64,000 nt of DNA from an uncultured Paenibacillaceae bacterium. Lineage in GTDB: Bacteria > Bacillota > Bacilli > Paenibacillales > DA-C8. How positions within the stretch are numbered: position 1 is the stretch's first letter; every line of letters starts with the position of its first letter. The position numbers and the translations under genes were made by a program. Positions 46,686 to 55,569 of this stretch are shown piece after piece. The notes beneath the pieces were generated by a model. That model saw only the letters and a list, made by a program, of their open reading frames with translations, ran no database searches and was not told where the DNA came from. The stretch is taken from assembly GCA_937957685.1 (NCBI GenBank), contig CALGAO010000007.1:42687-106686 (forward strand), in the 5' to 3' direction.

Positions 46686-47680
46686 AGGCGCTCGGCAAGC
46701 TGCTCAGAAGCTTCAGCTATGCATTCGACGGGCTGCGTTACTCGTTCGCGACGCAGCGCAATATGCGCATCCATATGACGGCTGCGGCTCTGATCTCCGT
46801 GCTGACGCTGCTGCTGCCGCTGTCGACTGCGGAGATCCTGTTCGTCACAGCGGCCGTCTGCGCCGTCATCATCTGCGAGCTGGCCAACACGGCGCTGGAG
46901 ACGGTGGTCGACATGGTCAGCCCGACCCCCAATCCGCTTGCCAAAATAGCCAAAGATATCGCTGCAGCCGCCGTTATGGTGTCTGCTTTTTTTGCCGTTA
47001 TCATCGGTGCCGTGATCTTCCTGCCGCTCCTGATCCGGCTCTTCTCCAGCGGCAGCTGGAACGAGCTGGAAGTGACATTCCCGTCGCTAATCGCGGCGCT
47101 GATGATCCTGACCCTGGCCGTCACCGCATGTGTCCATACTGGCAATCGGGGGCACGATACATCCAGCCATCCATCCACTCATTCATTCAAGAATAAGCCC
47201 ATCAATGAGCAGGAGTTGATCCCATTGACCGGTTCAAGCATTGACCTATCCATGCTGAGCAGCGAGGAACGCGAGCTTGTCGAGCATGCCATAGAGGCGC
47301 GGGAACGCGCTTACGTGCCGTATTCGCACTTCAAGGTGGGGAGCGCCGTTCGGGCGGCCGACGGGCAGATCTACGGCGGCTGCAACATCGAGAACGCAGC
47401 CTACGGCAGCACCAACTGCGCGGAGCGTTCCGCGCTCTTCCACGCGGTATCGAGGGGCGCCGAGCCCGGAGCCTTCCGCATGCTGGCCGTCATCGGCGAG
47501 ACGGAGGAGCCGATCACGCCCTGCGGCGCCTGCCGCCAGGTGATGGCGGAGCTGTGCGCGCCCGATATGCCGGTGATCCTGGCGAACACCAGGGGCAGGG
47601 CGGTGCGCACGACGATCGCCGAGCTGCTTCCCGGCGCTTTTACGGACAGGGCTTTGCAGTCATCAAGCCCTAAGTCATGA
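46682..47680 (+). CDS. dgkA-cdd: Fused undecaprenol/diacylglycerol kinase and cytidine deaminase
   Basis: 332 residues in one uninterrupted frame. Residues 1-120 are a Gram-positive DgkA: basic amphipathic start, three membrane segments, catalytic CELANTALETVVD (65-77), NPLAKIAKD (84-92). An extra hydrophobic segment follows (about 134-151), then a Ser/His-rich linker. Residues about 190-325 are a complete cytidine deaminase: PYSHFKVGSAV, Cys246-Ala-Glu248, and PCGACRQ with Cys281 and Cys284 for zinc. In B. subtilis these are neighbouring genes. A possible internal start, TTG 47225 with AGGAG at 47210-47214, could give free Cdd. ATG 46682 overlaps the ybeY stop. Confidence 0.93.
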   Translation: MKALGKLLRSFSYAFDGLRYSFATQRNMRIHMTAAALISVLTLLLPLSTAEILFVTAAVCAVIICELANTALETVVDMVSPTPNPLAKIAKDIAAAAVMVSAFFAVIIGAVIFLPLLIRLFSSGSWNELEVTFPSLIAALMILTLAVTACVHTGNRGHDTSSHPSTHSFKNKPINEQELIPLTGSSIDLSMLSSEERELVEHAIEARERAYVPYSHFKVGSAVRAADGQIYGGCNIENAAYGSTNCAERSALFHAVSRGAEPGAFRMLAVIGETEEPITPCGACRQVMAELCAPDMPVILANTRGRAVRTTIAELLPGAFTDRALQSSSPKS

Positions 47681-47709
47681 GCCTAAAGCTGAGCCAAAGG
47701 AGAATCACG

Positions 47710-48615
47710 ATGAGCAAGAACAAATCCCCATTCCGATCGGGCTTCGTCACGATCGTCGGCAGGCCGAACGTCGGCAAGTCAACCCTGCTGAACCAGATGA
47801 TCGGGCAGAAGATCGCGATCATGTCCGATAAACCGCAAACGACCCGCAACAAGATTCAGGCCGTCTATACGAGCGATGAGGCGCAGATCGTCTTCATCGA
47901 TACGCCTGGCATCCACAAGCCGAAGTCGAAGCTCGGCGACTACATGGTGCAGGCCGCCACGTCCACGCTGAATGAGGTCGATCTGGTCCTGTTCCTGATC
48001 GATGTGACGGAGGAGATCGGCGGCGGCGACCGCTTCATCATGAAGCAGTTCGAGAATATCAACACGCCGGTGTACTGCGTCATGAACAAGATCGACCTGG
48101 TTCATCCGGAGAAGCTGCTTGAGATCATCGACACATACCGGGCCGAATATCCATTCGCGGAATTTATCCCGGTGTCCGCCAAGCTGGGCAACAATGTATC
48201 GACGTTGATCGAACAGATCGTCAAGGTGTTGCCGGAAGGGCCCAGGTATTACCCGGACGACCAGATCACGGATCATCCGGAGCAGTTCATCATCGCGGAG
48301 CTCATCCGCGAGAAGCTGCTGCATGCCACCTTCGATGAGGTGCCGCATTCGCTGGCGGTGCAGGTGGAGCGGATGTACGTGCAGGACAATGGCGTTGTCT
48401 ACATCGGCGCGGTGATCTTCGTCGAACGCGAATCCCAGAAGGGCATCATCATCGGCAAGCAAGGCTCGATGCTGAAGCAGATCGGCCGCGAGGCGAGGAT
48501 GGACATCGAGGCCCTGCTCGGCTCTCGCATCTTCCTGGAGCTGTGGGTGAAGGTGAAGAAGGATTGGCGCAATCATGAGCTTGTCCTGCGAGATTTAGGC
48601 TTTCACAAAGAATAA
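47710..48615 (+). CDS. era: GTPase Era
   Basis: 301 residues from ATG 47710, with AAAGGAGA just upstream. G1 GRPNVGKS at residues 17-24, G3 DTPGIH, G4 NKID, then a C-terminal KH domain (IGKQGSMLKQIGREARMDIEALLG). Era binds the 3' end of 16S rRNA and helps assemble the 30S subunit. It starts 29 nt after the fused dgkA-cdd gene. Confidence 0.97.
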   Translation: MSKNKSPFRSGFVTIVGRPNVGKSTLLNQMIGQKIAIMSDKPQTTRNKIQAVYTSDEAQIVFIDTPGIHKPKSKLGDYMVQAATSTLNEVDLVLFLIDVTEEIGGGDRFIMKQFENINTPVYCVMNKIDLVHPEKLLEIIDTYRAEYPFAEFIPVSAKLGNNVSTLIEQIVKVLPEGPRYYPDDQITDHPEQFIIAELIREKLLHATFDEVPHSLAVQVERMYVQDNGVVYIGAVIFVERESQKGIIIGKQGSMLKQIGREARMDIEALLGSRIFLELWVKVKKDWRNHELVLRDLGFHKE

Positions 48616-48751
48616 AGATGCGGTACCATTAATCGTGGATGCATTTCCTTGAAAGGCCTTGTGCCACTTATTACATCGGATATACGTCATGCTTTCGATT
48701 CACCCTAAGTATGTTCGAAATTCATATCCTGATGTGAAAGGATGAATACGA

Positions 48752-48898
48752 ATGAAAGATTTTTCATGGAAAGTATTCACGATGACCGGAGATGTGGATG
48801 CGTACATGCTGTACAAGGAATCACAGAGGGATGAATGGCACGAACAACAGGAAGATGACTGGGATGAGAGCGAAACCGAGGATTTTGATTATATGTAA
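48752..48898 (+). CDS. yqzL: YqzL family small protein
   Basis: 48 residues. MKDFSWKVFTMTGDVDAYML matches the start of YqzL (DFTWKVFSQTGNIDTYLL-type), and the tail is very acidic, rich in Glu/Asp/Trp. AAAGGA (48737-48742) is well spaced. In Bacilli the gene lies between era and recO, exactly as here. Function unknown. The 136-nt spacer before it is more A/T-rich than its surroundings and probably contains its own promoter, but no clean element can be picked. Confidence 0.85.
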   Translation: MKDFSWKVFTMTGDVDAYMLYKESQRDEWHEQQEDDWDESETEDFDYM

Positions 48899-48913
48899 GG
48901 AACGGAGTTATGT

Positions 48914-49678
48914 ATGCTGATCAGAGTCGAGGGGATCGTCCTCCGCGCGGTGGATTACGGGGAGGGGAACCGTATCCTGAGCGTGCTCACCAGGCAGGCG
49001 GGCAAGCTCAGCATGATGGCGAGAGGAGCGAAGAAGGTCAAGAGCCGCTTCTCCGCTATCTCACAGCCCTTTACATACGGGGATTTCGTCGTATTCCGCA
49101 GCTCGTCCCAGTCGATGGGGACGATCAATTCCGGCGAGCTCATCCGCTCGCATCAGCGCTTGCGCGAGGAGCTCATCCTGTCCGCCCATGCGGCTTACCT
49201 GGCCGAGATGACCAATCGCCTCGTCGAGGACGGGGAGCGGATAGACGGGCTGTTCGAGCAGCTGCTGGCGGCATTCCAGGCGCTGGAGGATGGCAAGGAT
49301 GCCGCGATCATCACCAATATCTATGAGATGAATATGCTCGCGGTCGCGGGCTTCATGCCGAAGCTGGACGCCTGCGTGCTGTGCGGCGGCGGAAGCGCCG
49401 AGCTCATCGCCTGGAGCGTCGAGCACGGCGGCGCGGTCTGCCGGACATGCCGCATCCGGGAGCCGCAAGCGATGGAGGCAGGGGAGAAGGTGCTGAAGCT
49501 GCTCCGGCTTCTCCAGCAGGTGGATCTGCGCCGGATCGGGAATATCAGCATCTCGGCGGCGAACAAGGCGCAGCTGAATCAGCTGATCCGCACCTATATG
49601 GACGGCCATCTGCATGTTCGCTGGAAGTCGCGCGATTTTCTCGATCAGATCAGCCACTTGCCTTTTGACGAGTCATGA
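48914..49678 (+). CDS. recO: DNA repair protein RecO
   Basis: 254 residues. The N-terminal OB fold begins RVEGIVLRAVDYGEGNRILSVLTR; the central zinc site has CVLCGG and CRTC (about residues 155-181). RecO loads RecA onto SSB-coated DNA with RecR. ATG 48914 is chosen over ATG 48910, which is in another frame. The 3' end contains the promoter of the glyQS leader. Confidence 0.95.
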   Translation: MLIRVEGIVLRAVDYGEGNRILSVLTRQAGKLSMMARGAKKVKSRFSAISQPFTYGDFVVFRSSSQSMGTINSGELIRSHQRLREELILSAHAAYLAEMTNRLVEDGERIDGLFEQLLAAFQALEDGKDAAIITNIYEMNMLAVAGFMPKLDACVLCGGGSAELIAWSVEHGGAVCRTCRIREPQAMEAGEKVLKLLRLLQQVDLRRIGNISISAANKAQLNQLIRTYMDGHLHVRWKSRDFLDQISHLPFDES

Positions 49679-49693
49679 AGAACATGGTATAAT
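49665..49693 (+). promoter_or_regulatory. Promoter of the glyQS T-box transcript
   Basis: TTGACG (49665-49670), 17-nt spacer, TATAAT (49688-49693). It overlaps the last codons of recO. Confidence 0.88.
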
Positions 49694-49699
49694 GTTTCA

Positions 49700-49949
49700 C
49701 GTTGTGCCTGAAGGGCACAACCGTTAATCGCATATCGGCGCGAGGAAGGAAAGGAGTAGCCGAAGTGTCGCTCATCCAAGCGAGCCGGGGACGGTGGGAG
49801 CCCGGCATGGCGAGTCGGTGAAGGGCGTTCCGGAGCGCGACTTGATGAAGGTGGGCAGTTCGCAGGAATTGCCAAATAGGGTGGAACCGCGGGAGCATAA
49901 CCTCTCGTCCCTATGTCGGACAGTCGGCATAGGGGCGGGAGTTTTTTTA
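49700..49949 (+). promoter_or_regulatory. T-box riboswitch controlling glyQS
   Basis: The leader contains GAGTA (49754-49758) of stem I and the T-box core AGGGTGGAACCGCG (49878-49891), which pairs with the acceptor end of uncharged tRNA to form the antiterminator. The competing terminator is CTCTCGTCCCTATG (49902-49915) with CATAGGGGCGGGAG (49928-49941), then seven T. Glycine starvation would therefore raise GlyQS. GGC triplets that could be the specifier occur at 49809-49811 and 49824-49826; the folding was not resolved. Confidence 0.93.
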
Positions 49950-49980
49950 TTCCAGTCAAGATGGATGAGAGGTGTTAGGG

Positions 49981-50904
49981 ATGAATTTTCAGCAGATGAT
50001 TCTGACGCTGCAACAGTTCTGGGCTGAACAGAACTGCATCATCGTGCAGCCCTACGACGTGGAGAAGGGCGCGGGCACGATGAATCCGATGACATTCCTG
50101 CGCAGCATCGGCCCCGAGCCGTGGAATGTCGCCTATGTGGAGCCTTCCAGAAGGCCGACGGACGGCCGTTACGGGGAGAATCCGAACCGCCTGTATCAGC
50201 ACCATCAATTTCAGGTGATCATGAAGCCGTCCCCGGACAATATCCAGGAGATCTATCTCGAGAGCCTGGAGCGTCTGGGCATCGACCCGCTGCATCACGA
50301 CATTCGCTTCGTCGAGGACAACTGGGAATCGCCGACGCTGGGCGCCTGGGGACTCGGCTGGGAAGTGTGGCTGGACGGCATGGAGGTCACGCAGTTTACC
50401 TACTTCCAGCAGGTGGGCGGCCTGGATACCCATCCGGTGGCCGTCGAGATCACCTACGGTCTGGAGCGCCTGGCTTCCTACATCCAGAACAAGGAAAACG
50501 TCTATGAGCTGGAATGGGTGGACGGCATCACCTACGGCGATGTCTTCCATCAGAACGAATATGAACAGTCCAAATACACCTTCGAGGTTTCCGACGTAAA
50601 GATGCTGTTCACGCTGTTCAACACCTACGAGGAAGAGGCGAAGCGGGCGATGGAGGCGGAGTTGGTGCTGCCGGCCTACGATTATGTGCTGAAGTGCTCG
50701 CATACGTTCAACCTGCTGGATGCGCGCGGCGCGATCAGCGTCACGGAACGCACCGGCTATATCATGCGGGTGCGCAACCTGGCGCGGATGGTCGCCAAGG
50801 CATACTATGAATCGAGAGAACGGCTGGGCTTCCCGCTGCTCAAGGGCGCTGAAGCGGAGAAGCTGGCCGCTCACAATGGGAAGGAGGCGAATCGCGATGC
50901 CTAG
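49981..50904 (+). CDS. glyQ: Glycyl-tRNA synthetase alpha subunit
   Basis: 307 residues from ATG 49981, after GAGAGGTGTTAGGG. Class II synthetase core: TLQQFWAEQNCIIVQPYDVEKGAGTMNP, FLRSIGPEPWNVAYVEPSRRPTDGRYGENPNR and EVTQFTYFQQVGG. It forms the alpha2beta2 enzyme with GlyS, whose gene overlaps its last codons. Controlled by the T-box upstream. Confidence 0.97.
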   Translation: MNFQQMILTLQQFWAEQNCIIVQPYDVEKGAGTMNPMTFLRSIGPEPWNVAYVEPSRRPTDGRYGENPNRLYQHHQFQVIMKPSPDNIQEIYLESLERLGIDPLHHDIRFVEDNWESPTLGAWGLGWEVWLDGMEVTQFTYFQQVGGLDTHPVAVEITYGLERLASYIQNKENVYELEWVDGITYGDVFHQNEYEQSKYTFEVSDVKMLFTLFNTYEEEAKRAMEAELVLPAYDYVLKCSHTFNLLDARGAISVTERTGYIMRVRNLARMVAKAYYESRERLGFPLLKGAEAEKLAAHNGKEANRDA

Positions 50905-52981
50905 GGATCTGCTGATCGAGATCGGACTTGAGGAAGTGCCGGCGCGTTTTATGCGCGGGGCCATCGAGCAGCTGACGGACAAGGTGCGCAAGTGGCTGGA
51001 GGATTCGCGCATCGGGCATGGCGAAGTCAAGGCGTATGCCACGCCGCGCCGTCTGGCCGTGCTGGTGAAGGCTGTGGAGGACAAGCAGCAGGACATCAGC
51101 GAGGAGAACAGGGGGCCGGCGAAGAAGTTCGCCGTGGATGAACAGGGCAACTGGACCAGGGCAGCGCTCGGCTTCGCACGCGGACAGGGCGTACAGCCGG
51201 AGGAGCTGTATGTCAAGGAGATCGGCGGCGTGGAATATGTGTTCGCGAAGCGCAGCAGCGTTGGTCAGCCGACGGAGGGCGTCCTGCCGGAGGGGTTGAC
51301 CTCCATCATCACGTCCCTGACCTTCCCGAAGAACATGCGCTGGGGATCCTACGACCTGCGCTTCGTGCGGCCGATCAAATGGATCGTGGCGCTGTTCGGC
51401 AGCGAGGTGATCGACCTTGAGATCGCCGGCGTGCGTTCGGGACGCACGACATACGGGCATCGCTTCCTCGGGCAAGCGGTCGAGCTGCCTGCTCCGGAGC
51501 ATTATGTCGAGACGCTGAAGCGGGAGTTCGTCATCGCCGACATCGAGGAGCGTGAAGCGCTCATCGTCAGCCAGATCGAGAAGCTGGCGCAGGAACGCGG
51601 CTGGCAGGTGCCGATCAAGGAAGACCTTCTGGAGGAGGTGCTGTTCCTCGTCGAGTACCCGACGGTGCTGACCGGCAGCTTCGATCCGGCATTCCTGAGC
51701 ATCCCGCAGGAGGTGCTCATCACCTCGATGCGCGAGCATCAGCGGTACTTCCCGGTGCTGGATGGCGAGGGCAAGCTGCTGCCGCACTTTGTCACCGTGC
51801 GCAACGGCAACGACGTGTCGCTCGATCAGGTGGCCAGGGGCAATGAGAAGGTGCTCCGCGCCCGGCTGTCGGACGCGAAATTCTTCTACGAGGAAGACCA
51901 GAAGCTGTCGATCGAGACGGCGATGTCCAGGCTGGAGAACGTCGTCTTCCACGAGGAGCTCGGGACGATCGGGGACAAGGTCAGACGCATCCGCAAGGTG
52001 GCGGATCAGCTCAGCGACAACTGCCGCCTGGCGGCAGCGGATGCTGCTGTCGTGCAGCGCACGGCGGCGATCTGCAAGTTCGACCTGGTGACGCAGATGG
52101 TCTACGAGTTCCCTGAGCTGCAGGGCGTCATGGGCATGGACTATGCGCGCAAGGCAGGCGAGCCGGAAGGCGTGGCCGTGGCGATCAACGAGCACTATCA
52201 GCCTCGTTACTCCGGCGATGCTTCTCCCGCGACCTTGCCCGGAGCGATCGTCAGCATCGCCGACAAGATCGACACGATCGCCGGCTGCTTCGCGATCGGC
52301 ATCATCCCGACCGGATCGCAGGACCCGTATGCGCTCAGACGTCAGGCGCAGGGCATCGTCCAGATCATCCTGGACCATCGGCTGCCGCTGTCCTTGAGCC
52401 GGCTGTTCGAGATCGCCCTCGCTGTCTATCGCGAATCCCGCCCGTCCGCGCTGAAGCGAGGCGAAGCGGAGATCGCGCGCGATATGATGGAATTCTTCGG
52501 CCTGCGCGTCAAGCATGTGCTCGGCGAGCTCGCCCGCTATGACATCGTCGATGCGGTGATGGCCTCCGGCTTCGAGGACGTCGCCTCCACGGTGCGCAGA
52601 TGCCGGGCATTGGCCGATGCTGTGCGCGAGCTGCCGGATATGAAAGCGATCTGCGATTCCTTCACCCGCGTCATGAATCTCGCGGCCAAGGCGGAGTTCT
52701 CCGGCGCGCCGGATGAGCAGCTGTTCCAGGAAGAGGCCGAGCACAAGCTTTATGCGGCCTGGCAGGATGTCCATCAGGCAGCGGAGCAGAAGCTTGCGAG
52801 CGGAAGCGAGGGAGAGGCGCTGCGCGAGCTGACGAGGCTGACCGGTCCGATCACTTCCTACTTCGATGCGGTCATGGTCATGGCCGAGGATGAGCGCATC
52901 CGGACGAACCGCCTGCGCATGCTGACGCTGATCGACGCGGATCTGCGCAAGATCGCGGATTTCAACAAGCTCGTCTGGTGA
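50897..52981 (+). CDS. glyS: Glycyl-tRNA synthetase beta subunit
   Basis: 694 residues from ATG 50897, with AAGGAGG at 50881-50887. The frame is open further upstream inside glyQ, but MPRDLLIEIGLEEVPARFM is the family start. Contains LTFPKNMRW, an HD-like region, and a C-terminal anticodon-binding domain (YFDAVMVMAEDERIRTNRLRML). In B. subtilis ccpN and ppsR follow; here the next gene is yqxD. Confidence 0.96.
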   Translation: MPRDLLIEIGLEEVPARFMRGAIEQLTDKVRKWLEDSRIGHGEVKAYATPRRLAVLVKAVEDKQQDISEENRGPAKKFAVDEQGNWTRAALGFARGQGVQPEELYVKEIGGVEYVFAKRSSVGQPTEGVLPEGLTSIITSLTFPKNMRWGSYDLRFVRPIKWIVALFGSEVIDLEIAGVRSGRTTYGHRFLGQAVELPAPEHYVETLKREFVIADIEEREALIVSQIEKLAQERGWQVPIKEDLLEEVLFLVEYPTVLTGSFDPAFLSIPQEVLITSMREHQRYFPVLDGEGKLLPHFVTVRNGNDVSLDQVARGNEKVLRARLSDAKFFYEEDQKLSIETAMSRLENVVFHEELGTIGDKVRRIRKVADQLSDNCRLAAADAAVVQRTAAICKFDLVTQMVYEFPELQGVMGMDYARKAGEPEGVAVAINEHYQPRYSGDASPATLPGAIVSIADKIDTIAGCFAIGIIPTGSQDPYALRRQAQGIVQIILDHRLPLSLSRLFEIALAVYRESRPSALKRGEAEIARDMMEFFGLRVKHVLGELARYDIVDAVMASGFEDVASTVRRCRALADAVRELPDMKAICDSFTRVMNLAAKAEFSGAPDEQLFQEEAEHKLYAAWQDVHQAAEQKLASGSEGEALRELTRLTGPITSYFDAVMVMAEDERIRTNRLRMLTLIDADLRKIADFNKLVW

Positions 52982-53149
52982 TGATCGGTATGCCCGGAAG
53001 GACAGCGAAGCGGCGAGCAGGATTTTTTTCACTGCTGAGCGTATATAATAGTAACGGTTTTCCGTCGCTTCGCTGATCATCATACGCTGCTTGCCGTACA
53101 ACCCGCACCTGCATCGTATGCGGATCATCGCCATTTCCTATGGAAACGA

Positions 53150-53629
53150 GTGGTTGCTATCGAACATGCCAAGATGCGCATCCTGGTGGATGCCGATGCC
53201 TGTCCGGTCAAGCAGGAGATTGTGGCCGCAGCGCGCCGGTTCGCCACGCCCGTCATCATGGTCGCTTCCTATTCGCATCGGCTGATGCCTGAGGAAGGAG
53301 TCGAGATCGTCCAGGTGGACCCGTCGGATCAGGCCGTTGACCTGTATATCGCCAATCGCATGCGTCCCGGCGACATCGTGATCACGCAGGATTTCGGCGT
53401 GGCGGCGCTGGCTCTCGGCCGAGGCGCGCTGGCCATGTCGTTCCGCGGACAGCCGTATACGGCCGACAATATCGACTTCCTGCTGGCCTCCAGGCACGCG
53501 CGAAGCAAGGCGAGAAGAGGCGGCGTGCGGATGAAAGGGCCACGCGCCATGACAGAGAGTGACAGGCAGATTTTTCTACACCATCTGACAAAAGTTTTGC
53601 GCGAGAGGCAGGAAATTCAAAGCGTCTAG
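53150..53629 (+). CDS. yqxD: YaiI/YqxD family protein (DUF188)
   Basis: 159 residues from GTG 53150; ATG 53174 is an alternative, but neither has a strong ribosome binding site. MRILVDADACPVKQEI is the family signature, with the PIN-like pattern of acidic residues continued in DIVITQDFGVAALAL and a C-terminal SDRQIFLHHLTKVL. The function is unknown; a nuclease role has been suggested for the fold. It precedes dnaG, as in B. subtilis. Confidence 0.92.
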   Translation: MVAIEHAKMRILVDADACPVKQEIVAAARRFATPVIMVASYSHRLMPEEGVEIVQVDPSDQAVDLYIANRMRPGDIVITQDFGVAALALGRGALAMSFRGQPYTADNIDFLLASRHARSKARRGGVRMKGPRAMTESDRQIFLHHLTKVLRERQEIQSV

Positions 53630-53707
53630 CGAATAATTATGAACGGTGTTTGTACGGCAAGACAGCTGGACGAGGAACCGGATAATGCGGTAATGAAGGT
53701 GGTCAGG

Positions 53708-55540
53708 ATGCATAGGATTCCGGAAGACGTCATCGCAGCCGTCCTCAGCAAGACCAACATCGTGGATGTCGTATCGAAGCATGTGCACTTGACGAAGCAG
53801 GGCAAATATCTGAAAGGACTCTGTCCGTTTCACTCCGAGAAGACACCGTCATTCACCGTCACTCCGGAGAAGCAGATCTTCCACTGTTACGGCTGCGGGA
53901 AGGGCGGCAGCGCGATCAAGTTCGTCATGGAGATCGAAGGCATCTCCTTTCAGGAGGCCGTCAGGCAGCTGGCGGAGGAAGCTGAGGTGCCGATCGCCTG
54001 GGTGGATCGTCCTGAGGAGCAGGACGAACATGCCGCCGAGCGGCGGCAGCTGCTGGAGGCGCATGAGCTTGCCGCCAAATGGTTCCACTACATATTGATG
54101 AATACCGAGCAGGGCCGACCGGCATTGGAATATCTGCGAAGCCGGGGCTTCAGCGACAAGCTGATCACCGCTTTCCAGATCGGCTACGCCCCGCAGATGC
54201 GCGATGCCCTGACGCAGTTTCTGGACAAACGCGAATTCCCCCTGCCGCTGATGGAGCGAGGCGGTCTTGTCGCCTTGCATGAGGATCGGAATCAGTATTA
54301 TGACCGATTCCGCGACAGGGTCATGTTTCCGCTTCATGACAGCGCGGGAAGGATCATCGCCTTTGCCGGAAGAGCTCTCGGAGATCTCCAGCCGAAATAT
54401 CTCAATACGCCTGAATCCATCATCTTCCACAAGAGCCGCTTGCTTTACCAATTCCATCAGGCCAAATCGGAGATCCGCAAGACTGGCCAGCTCGTGCTGT
54501 TCGAAGGGTATGTCGATGTGATCAAGGCGTGGGAGGCCGGCGTTCACAACGGCGTGGCGAGCATGGGTACGTCGCTTACCGAAGAGCATGTCAAGCTCAT
54601 CAAACGGCATGCGTCGCGCGTCGTCATCTGCTATGACGGTGATGATGCGGGCATCAATGCCGCATCCAAGAGTTTGTCCATGCTGGAGAACGCGGGACTG
54701 AACGTGAGTGTGGCGGTGATCCCGGATCGCATGGATCCTGACGAGTATATCAGCCGATATGGCGGCGAACGGTTTCGCTCCGAGATCATCCAGGGAGCGG
54801 TCAGCTCGACGCGCTTCAAGCTTGATCATCTGCGGCGAGGCTACAGGCTGAACACCGAGGACGGCAAGCTGAAGTATATTCGTGCTGCGCTCAGGATCAT
54901 CGCGGGCATGCGGTCGCCCGTCGAGCGGGAATATTACCTGAAGGATCTGGCAAGCGAACATCAGGTGTCGCTTGAATCCCTGAAGCAGGAGCTGCTGCAG
55001 ACGATCGAAGCCTCGCAAAAAATGGAGCCATTCGGGGATAATATAGCAAAACCGTGGAATAATGGAATGAATGACAGGCGAGATGCGATAACACGACCTG
55101 CACTTCGTCCGGCATATTATAATGCAGAGCGGAATCTGCTTGCGGCCATGTTGCAGGATGCGGACATAGCCGGTCTTGTTCAGGAGAGACTTGGCGCCGA
55201 TTTTAATGTAGAGGCTCATGCAGCTTTAGCTGCTTATATATATCGATACTACAATGATCATGACACGTTGGAACTGTCGACCTTTCTGGCCATGCTGCAG
55301 GATGACGAGCTGGAGCGGCTGGTCAGTTCCCTGTCGATGGAAGACGTCGCTGCGGTCATGAACGAACGGGCCCTGGAGGATCACATCCTCCAGATCAGGA
55401 AAGCGCCCATGCAGCTGGCTATCGAGCAGAAAAAGGAAGATCTTCACCGCGCGGAGCGTTCGGGCAACGTTCAGGCTGCGGTGCAGATCGCAAGTGAGAT
55501 TATGACCCTGGAAAGGCAGCTGAAAGAAATGCAGCATTAA
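53708..55540 (+). CDS. dnaG: DNA primase DnaG
   Basis: 610 residues from ATG 53708 (AAGGTGG at 53696-53702); the frame opens at 53639. The zinc-binding domain has Cys39, His42, Cys60 and Cys63 (LCPFH, HCYGC). The TOPRIM core shows LFEGYVDVIKAWEAG and ICYDGDDAGINAA. A C-terminal helicase-binding domain follows. DnaG makes RNA primers at the replication fork with DnaB-type helicase. It forms the macromolecular-synthesis unit with rpoD, 29 nt downstream. Confidence 0.96.
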   Translation: MHRIPEDVIAAVLSKTNIVDVVSKHVHLTKQGKYLKGLCPFHSEKTPSFTVTPEKQIFHCYGCGKGGSAIKFVMEIEGISFQEAVRQLAEEAEVPIAWVDRPEEQDEHAAERRQLLEAHELAAKWFHYILMNTEQGRPALEYLRSRGFSDKLITAFQIGYAPQMRDALTQFLDKREFPLPLMERGGLVALHEDRNQYYDRFRDRVMFPLHDSAGRIIAFAGRALGDLQPKYLNTPESIIFHKSRLLYQFHQAKSEIRKTGQLVLFEGYVDVIKAWEAGVHNGVASMGTSLTEEHVKLIKRHASRVVICYDGDDAGINAASKSLSMLENAGLNVSVAVIPDRMDPDEYISRYGGERFRSEIIQGAVSSTRFKLDHLRRGYRLNTEDGKLKYIRAALRIIAGMRSPVEREYYLKDLASEHQVSLESLKQELLQTIEASQKMEPFGDNIAKPWNNGMNDRRDAITRPALRPAYYNAERNLLAAMLQDADIAGLVQERLGADFNVEAHAALAAYIYRYYNDHDTLELSTFLAMLQDDELERLVSSLSMEDVAAVMNERALEDHILQIRKAPMQLAIEQKKEDLHRAERSGNVQAAVQIASEIMTLERQLKEMQH

Positions 55541-55569
55541 GTCTATTCTAGGGAGGAGGGAGTTAGACC

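Noticed and set aside
53003..53075. AGCGAAGCG/CGCTTCGCT inverted repeat and a TATAAT before yqxD as a promoter-terminator pair
   Set aside because: The hairpin arms are about 55 nt apart and the TATAAT has no acceptable -35, so neither element can be called with confidence.
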